Part shown: positions 61,301 through 64,000 of the stretch, piece by piece | Position numbering within the stretch: the stretch's first letter is position 1 | How the letters are laid out: each line of letters starts with the position of its first letter | Assembly: GCA_028713325.1 (NCBI GenBank) | Contig: JAQTON010000004.1 | Coordinates: 1 to 64,000 of the forward strand | DNA: 64,000 nucleotides | Source: Candidatus Altimarinota bacterium | GTDB taxonomy: Bacteria > Patescibacteriota > Gracilibacteria > BD1-5 > UBA2023 | Direction: 5' to 3' | The notes under the pieces: generated by a model | The model's input: the letters and a program-made list of their open reading frames with translations, nothing else | What the model was told of the DNA's origin: nothing | The model's database searches: none | Program-made: the position numbers and the translations under genes

Positions 61301-62314
61301 TTATTTTTTCTTACAAAGAGCACTATAGTAGGTACTTACGTCTGTTTTCTTCGCGATTTTTCCGATAACTGCAGCGTCACAAGCGACAGTTCGTTCGAAA
61401 GCGGTCCCTTGGAGAGTTTCCATTTTCTTTATCTCAGCGAGAGAATTCTCATATTTCCCGATGATGTAGTAACTACGGTAGCGTATGCGAAGAACTTCAA
61501 GGTCGTTCGGATTTTTTATGATATAGCTATCAGAGAGTTTCAAAGCATCGAGAAGCTTGGTTTTGTCATATGCTGTTTTAATCTGAGCAAGAGTTACCTC
61601 GGTTGTTGCGACATTTCCAGAAGAAACGGAAGAAGTTGTAGTATTGGTATTTGCGGTACTTCCGCTTGTGCTTACTACCCCATCAAGAAGCTTCCCTTTA
61701 TAGTTCGGATTTTTTATACGAGTTCGCACGGAACTTACATAGGGATTGCTTCCGAAAACGGTTCGATATTTTTGTACCGCATAATCGAGTTCGAAGAGTC
61801 CGATTTTTGTAAGATTCAGATTATTGTCGAAAGTATACAGAACTTTTGTTTTAAATGCCGTTACTCCCGGGGGATTGTTTCCGTCATCGAGAGAGAGGAA
61901 AAAAGCGTTCGGTTCTATGAACTCAAAGAGTCCGATAGACGTGTACCCGGGGAGATTGTTCTCCGAGAGAATAGTGCCGAGTTTTCCATTTACCTGTTTT
62001 ATAACCGTGTCGTATACGTCGGATTTCGATGTTGTCACTGTGGTTATAGTCGAAGAAGAGGGTATCGTCGGAGGAGTAATGATAGCGGGAGCACTCACAG
62101 TTCCACCGGTTCCTCGGAGACTTACAATCTCTTTTCTAAGGGCATCGTTTTCTGTTTGCAGTTCAGCGATGCGTGTTTCGTACTTTTGTATGAGTTTCGC
62201 CACCGTATCGGTCAAGACTGTTTTCATATCGGATATATCGTCGGCCCGAACGACAGAGAGCGAAGCGATGAATCCGATAAAAAGGACAGAAAGAATATAT
62301 TTTTTAGTAAACAT
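61301..62314 (-). CDS. Secreted protein with coiled coil and helical-repeat tail
   Basis: The protein has 337 residues with no UGA. A signal peptide (ILSVLFIGFIASLSVVRA) leads to a coiled coil (VAKLIQKYETRIAELQTENDAL) near residues 35-65 and a Ser/Thr/Pro-rich link. A globular part follows with YTSIGLFEFIEPNAFF and related IGLFELDY strands. A last helical region (LLDALKLSDSYIIKNPNDLEVL) resembles a TPR-like hairpin, with two Cys near the end. The function is unknown. It is 28 bp upstream of the hypothetical gene before the response regulator, so it may belong to that transcript. Confidence 0.65.
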   Translation of the reverse strand: MFTKKYILSVLFIGFIASLSVVRADDISDMKTVLTDTVAKLIQKYETRIAELQTENDALRKEIVSLRGTGGTVSAPAIITPPTIPSSSTITTVTTSKSDVYDTVIKQVNGKLGTILSENNLPGYTSIGLFEFIEPNAFFLSLDDGNNPPGVTAFKTKVLYTFDNNLNLTKIGLFELDYAVQKYRTVFGSNPYVSSVRTRIKNPNYKGKLLDGVVSTSGSTANTNTTTSSVSSGNVATTEVTLAQIKTAYDKTKLLDALKLSDSYIIKNPNDLEVLRIRYRSYYIIGKYENSLAEIKKMETLQGTAFERTVACDAAVIGKIAKKTDVSTYYSALCKKK

Positions 62315-62423
62315 ACGGATAAAAATTATGATTAGAAAAATTTATAGCCCAACTATACCGATTCCTCTTCCAAAATCAACTTTTTTATGAATCGGGAGAG
62401 GAGGAAGCAGGGGGAGTGTGGTT

Positions 62424-64000
62424 TTATTTGCACACCGGAACACTCGGATGGTCGAGGCAGACGAGAGATTTGAGAGAATCGTTCTCTTCCTTCAGTTTTT
62501 CTATTTGATTTTGTTGTTCTTTGGTAGCATTCACAAGGTATGGAATAATGAATTCAGTTTTTAGTCCGAGCATTCCCGTTTTCGGATCTGTTATGGAAAC
62601 AGCCTCTGGAATTATCCGTTGAACATCTTGAGCGATGAAACCAAGATTATTTTTCGTTCCGGAGATATAATCATAGGCTGCTGGTTTCAGTTGTAGAACT
62701 TTTTCCAATCCATTATTGATATATACAATATTCTCTTTAAGCCGACGATCAGAACCATATGTCCAAGCACTCTGATTGATATAGCCGGGACCTATAAAAT
62801 AACCTGCCCAAGTCGTTCCATAAGACAATAGACCATATTGCTGTGAATTAGAGGGATTTGCAACAATAGCCCAATCATTTACCGGACCAACTACCGTCAA
62901 TCTATATCATGGTGCTGTCGTCCCGATCCCGACGTTCCCGCCACTCGGTTGCAATGCTAAGTTAAAAGAAGAGCCGTCATTGGTTTGATGACGATGCTGT
63001 ATCCATGCAGTATATGGGCTTCCCACCATACCCCCTATCACTAGCTCAGTACCGGATCCTGGCGCCAATGCAACCATAGCAGCCGCTCCGTGTGTCAAAG
63101 AAGGATCTGAAGTACCTGCATTAAGCAAGTGTAATTTCGACGTTGGACTCGTCGTCCCGATTCCAACATTACCACCTTCGGGCTGTAATACAAGGAATTG
63201 ATTCCCACCACCTCAAGTATTTGCTTGAATTTTAAAATAATTACCCCCCGTTTGATGTGCTTCAAAAAAACCATAACTTGATCCTCCGCCAGAACCTCCA
63301 ATAAATAAACCAGGCGTATTTATCTCTCTAATATCCAATTTATATCCCGGACTCGTCGTCCCAATTCCGACATTCCCGTCTTGTCTTATAAACATTCTCG
63401 TATTAGTCCCATTTGTTTTAAGACTTATTCCACCACCTCCTGAAGTCTGATCACCACCGGCAACCGTTAGATTTAATCCTGCTGATGTGCCACTGGGTAG
63501 GGTGGTATTGATGTTGTATGTTCCATATTTAGTAAGATATCGCGTAGCGAAATTTGTTGGATGTGTTTCCTCAACTTCCATGTAGGGAGATAACTGACCA
63601 CTGGTGATGTCAGAAAAAAGATGTAATTTTTCTAATGGACTCGTCGTTCCGATTCCGACGTTCCCAGCAGTATCTACAGCTATTCGATTTGCACCAGCAG
63701 TGTCATCACCTAGATAGAAGTTACCAGCAGAGGTTGAATTTAATGTCCATTTATGACCAGTTACTGGAGTTAAATTAGAAATGGACATTTTTAACGAACT
63801 ACCACTACCTCCAGCAATAGAAAGGGGAAATTCAGGACTCGTCGTCCCAATCCCGACATTCCCTCCGCTTCCGAACACCACTCGGTTGCTTCCGTTCCAG
63901 AAACGGAGTTCCTCGGAGGTTTCGTCGTGGTAGATCCCCCAGAGAGGCTTGGTTCCGGATTGGATGTCGAATTCTGCATTCGTTCCAGTAATGGTTTTGA
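62424..64000 (-). CDS. Tail-fibre-like surface protein with S74 intramolecular chaperone domain (5' end missing)
   Basis: At least 525 residues; the frame is open to the window edge, with TGA-Gly at two places. Five copies of the spacer motif GNVGIGTT(S/A)P occur, separated by beta-rich segments (FLVLQPEGG, TWAGYFIGPGY), a pattern of trimeric fibres. The C-terminus is a peptidase S74 domain beginning YGSDRRLKENIVY with the Ser and Lys of the self-cleavage dyad, then KPAAYDYISGTKNNLGFIAQD and a terminal coiled coil (EQQNQIEKLKEENDSL). In phage tail spikes this domain guides trimer folding and cuts itself off. A secreted adhesin is inferred here. Confidence 0.85.

Noticed and set aside
1-64000. 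UGA as tryptophan (table 4) or selenocysteine
   Set aside because: The UGA positions align with Gly, Trp positions use TGG, and the frequency is far too high for selenocysteine.

Overview
The window comes from a bacterium that reads UGA as glycine (translation table 25). In-frame TGA codons fall on invariant glycines of well-known proteins: after the CPC motif and in the GTGKG motif of a copper ATPase, in the GGI and GASG motifs of a nitronate monooxygenase, and in the GGGxxG motif of a patatin. Every gene I delimit ends in TAA or TAG, never TGA. About 46 of roughly 63 protein genes contain at least one UGA-Gly, so a standard-code reading breaks most of them into pieces. This code is established for Gracilibacteria (BD1-5) and Absconditabacteria (SR1). 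CGA and CGG still read as arginine here and a tRNA-Arg(UCG) is present, which fits Gracilibacteria better than the Absconditabacteria reported to reassign those codons. No rRNA is present, so the lineage is inferred. Most starts sit behind short AT-rich leaders with no Shine-Dalgarno motif.

Layout. 1-490: a toxin-antitoxin pair cut by the window edge. 556-3176: membrane and surface proteins, the largest preceded by a candidate structured RNA with two interleaved inverted repeats. 3478-9562: a copper block on the minus strand (CsoR-like repressor, HMA/TauE-SafE/cupredoxin fusion, small SHOCT protein, CopA with an extra C-terminal domain). 9605-13487: a membrane protein, an oligopeptide-type binding protein, SecG and a holin-like protein. 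13715-17416: four VirB2/TrbC-like two-helix proteins, a membrane-anchored zinc protease and a free RNase J C-terminal domain. 17447-23785: DedA, nitronate monooxygenase, tRNA-Leu, tRNA-Arg, a glycosyltransferase and RNase R.

23857-25604: a HinP1I-type restriction-modification pair. 25726-33074: cell-wall 3D protein, YidC, tRNA-Arg with a decayed second copy, MiaA, a pyruvyl-transferase-like protein and RuvA. 33195-35083: a type IV pilin and a WecA/TagO-type transferase. 35147-38434: anaerobic ribonucleotide reductase with activase, a catalytic subunit whose glycyl-radical tail is a separate small gene, and two NrdR boxes 32 bp apart. 38537-47464: DedA, clusterless MutY, an EAL protein, a flavoprotein, tRNA-Ser, PilB with four c-di-GMP-binding-type repeats, and a ZIP transporter. 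47605-53516: GltX, two glycosyltransferases, DedA, a UGA-rich patatin and a YigZ-like protein. 53831-57953: RNase J, a DUF167 protein and Der. 58147-64000: a two-component system among secreted proteins, ending in a tail-fibre-like protein with a self-cleaving S74 domain.

Three families of intergenic inverted repeats are scattered through the window. In two of them the core sequence is conserved while the outer stem differs between copies yet still pairs. Together the genes suggest a small-genome, surface-active cell with type IV pili, copper defence, anaerobic dNTP synthesis and several large displayed proteins.
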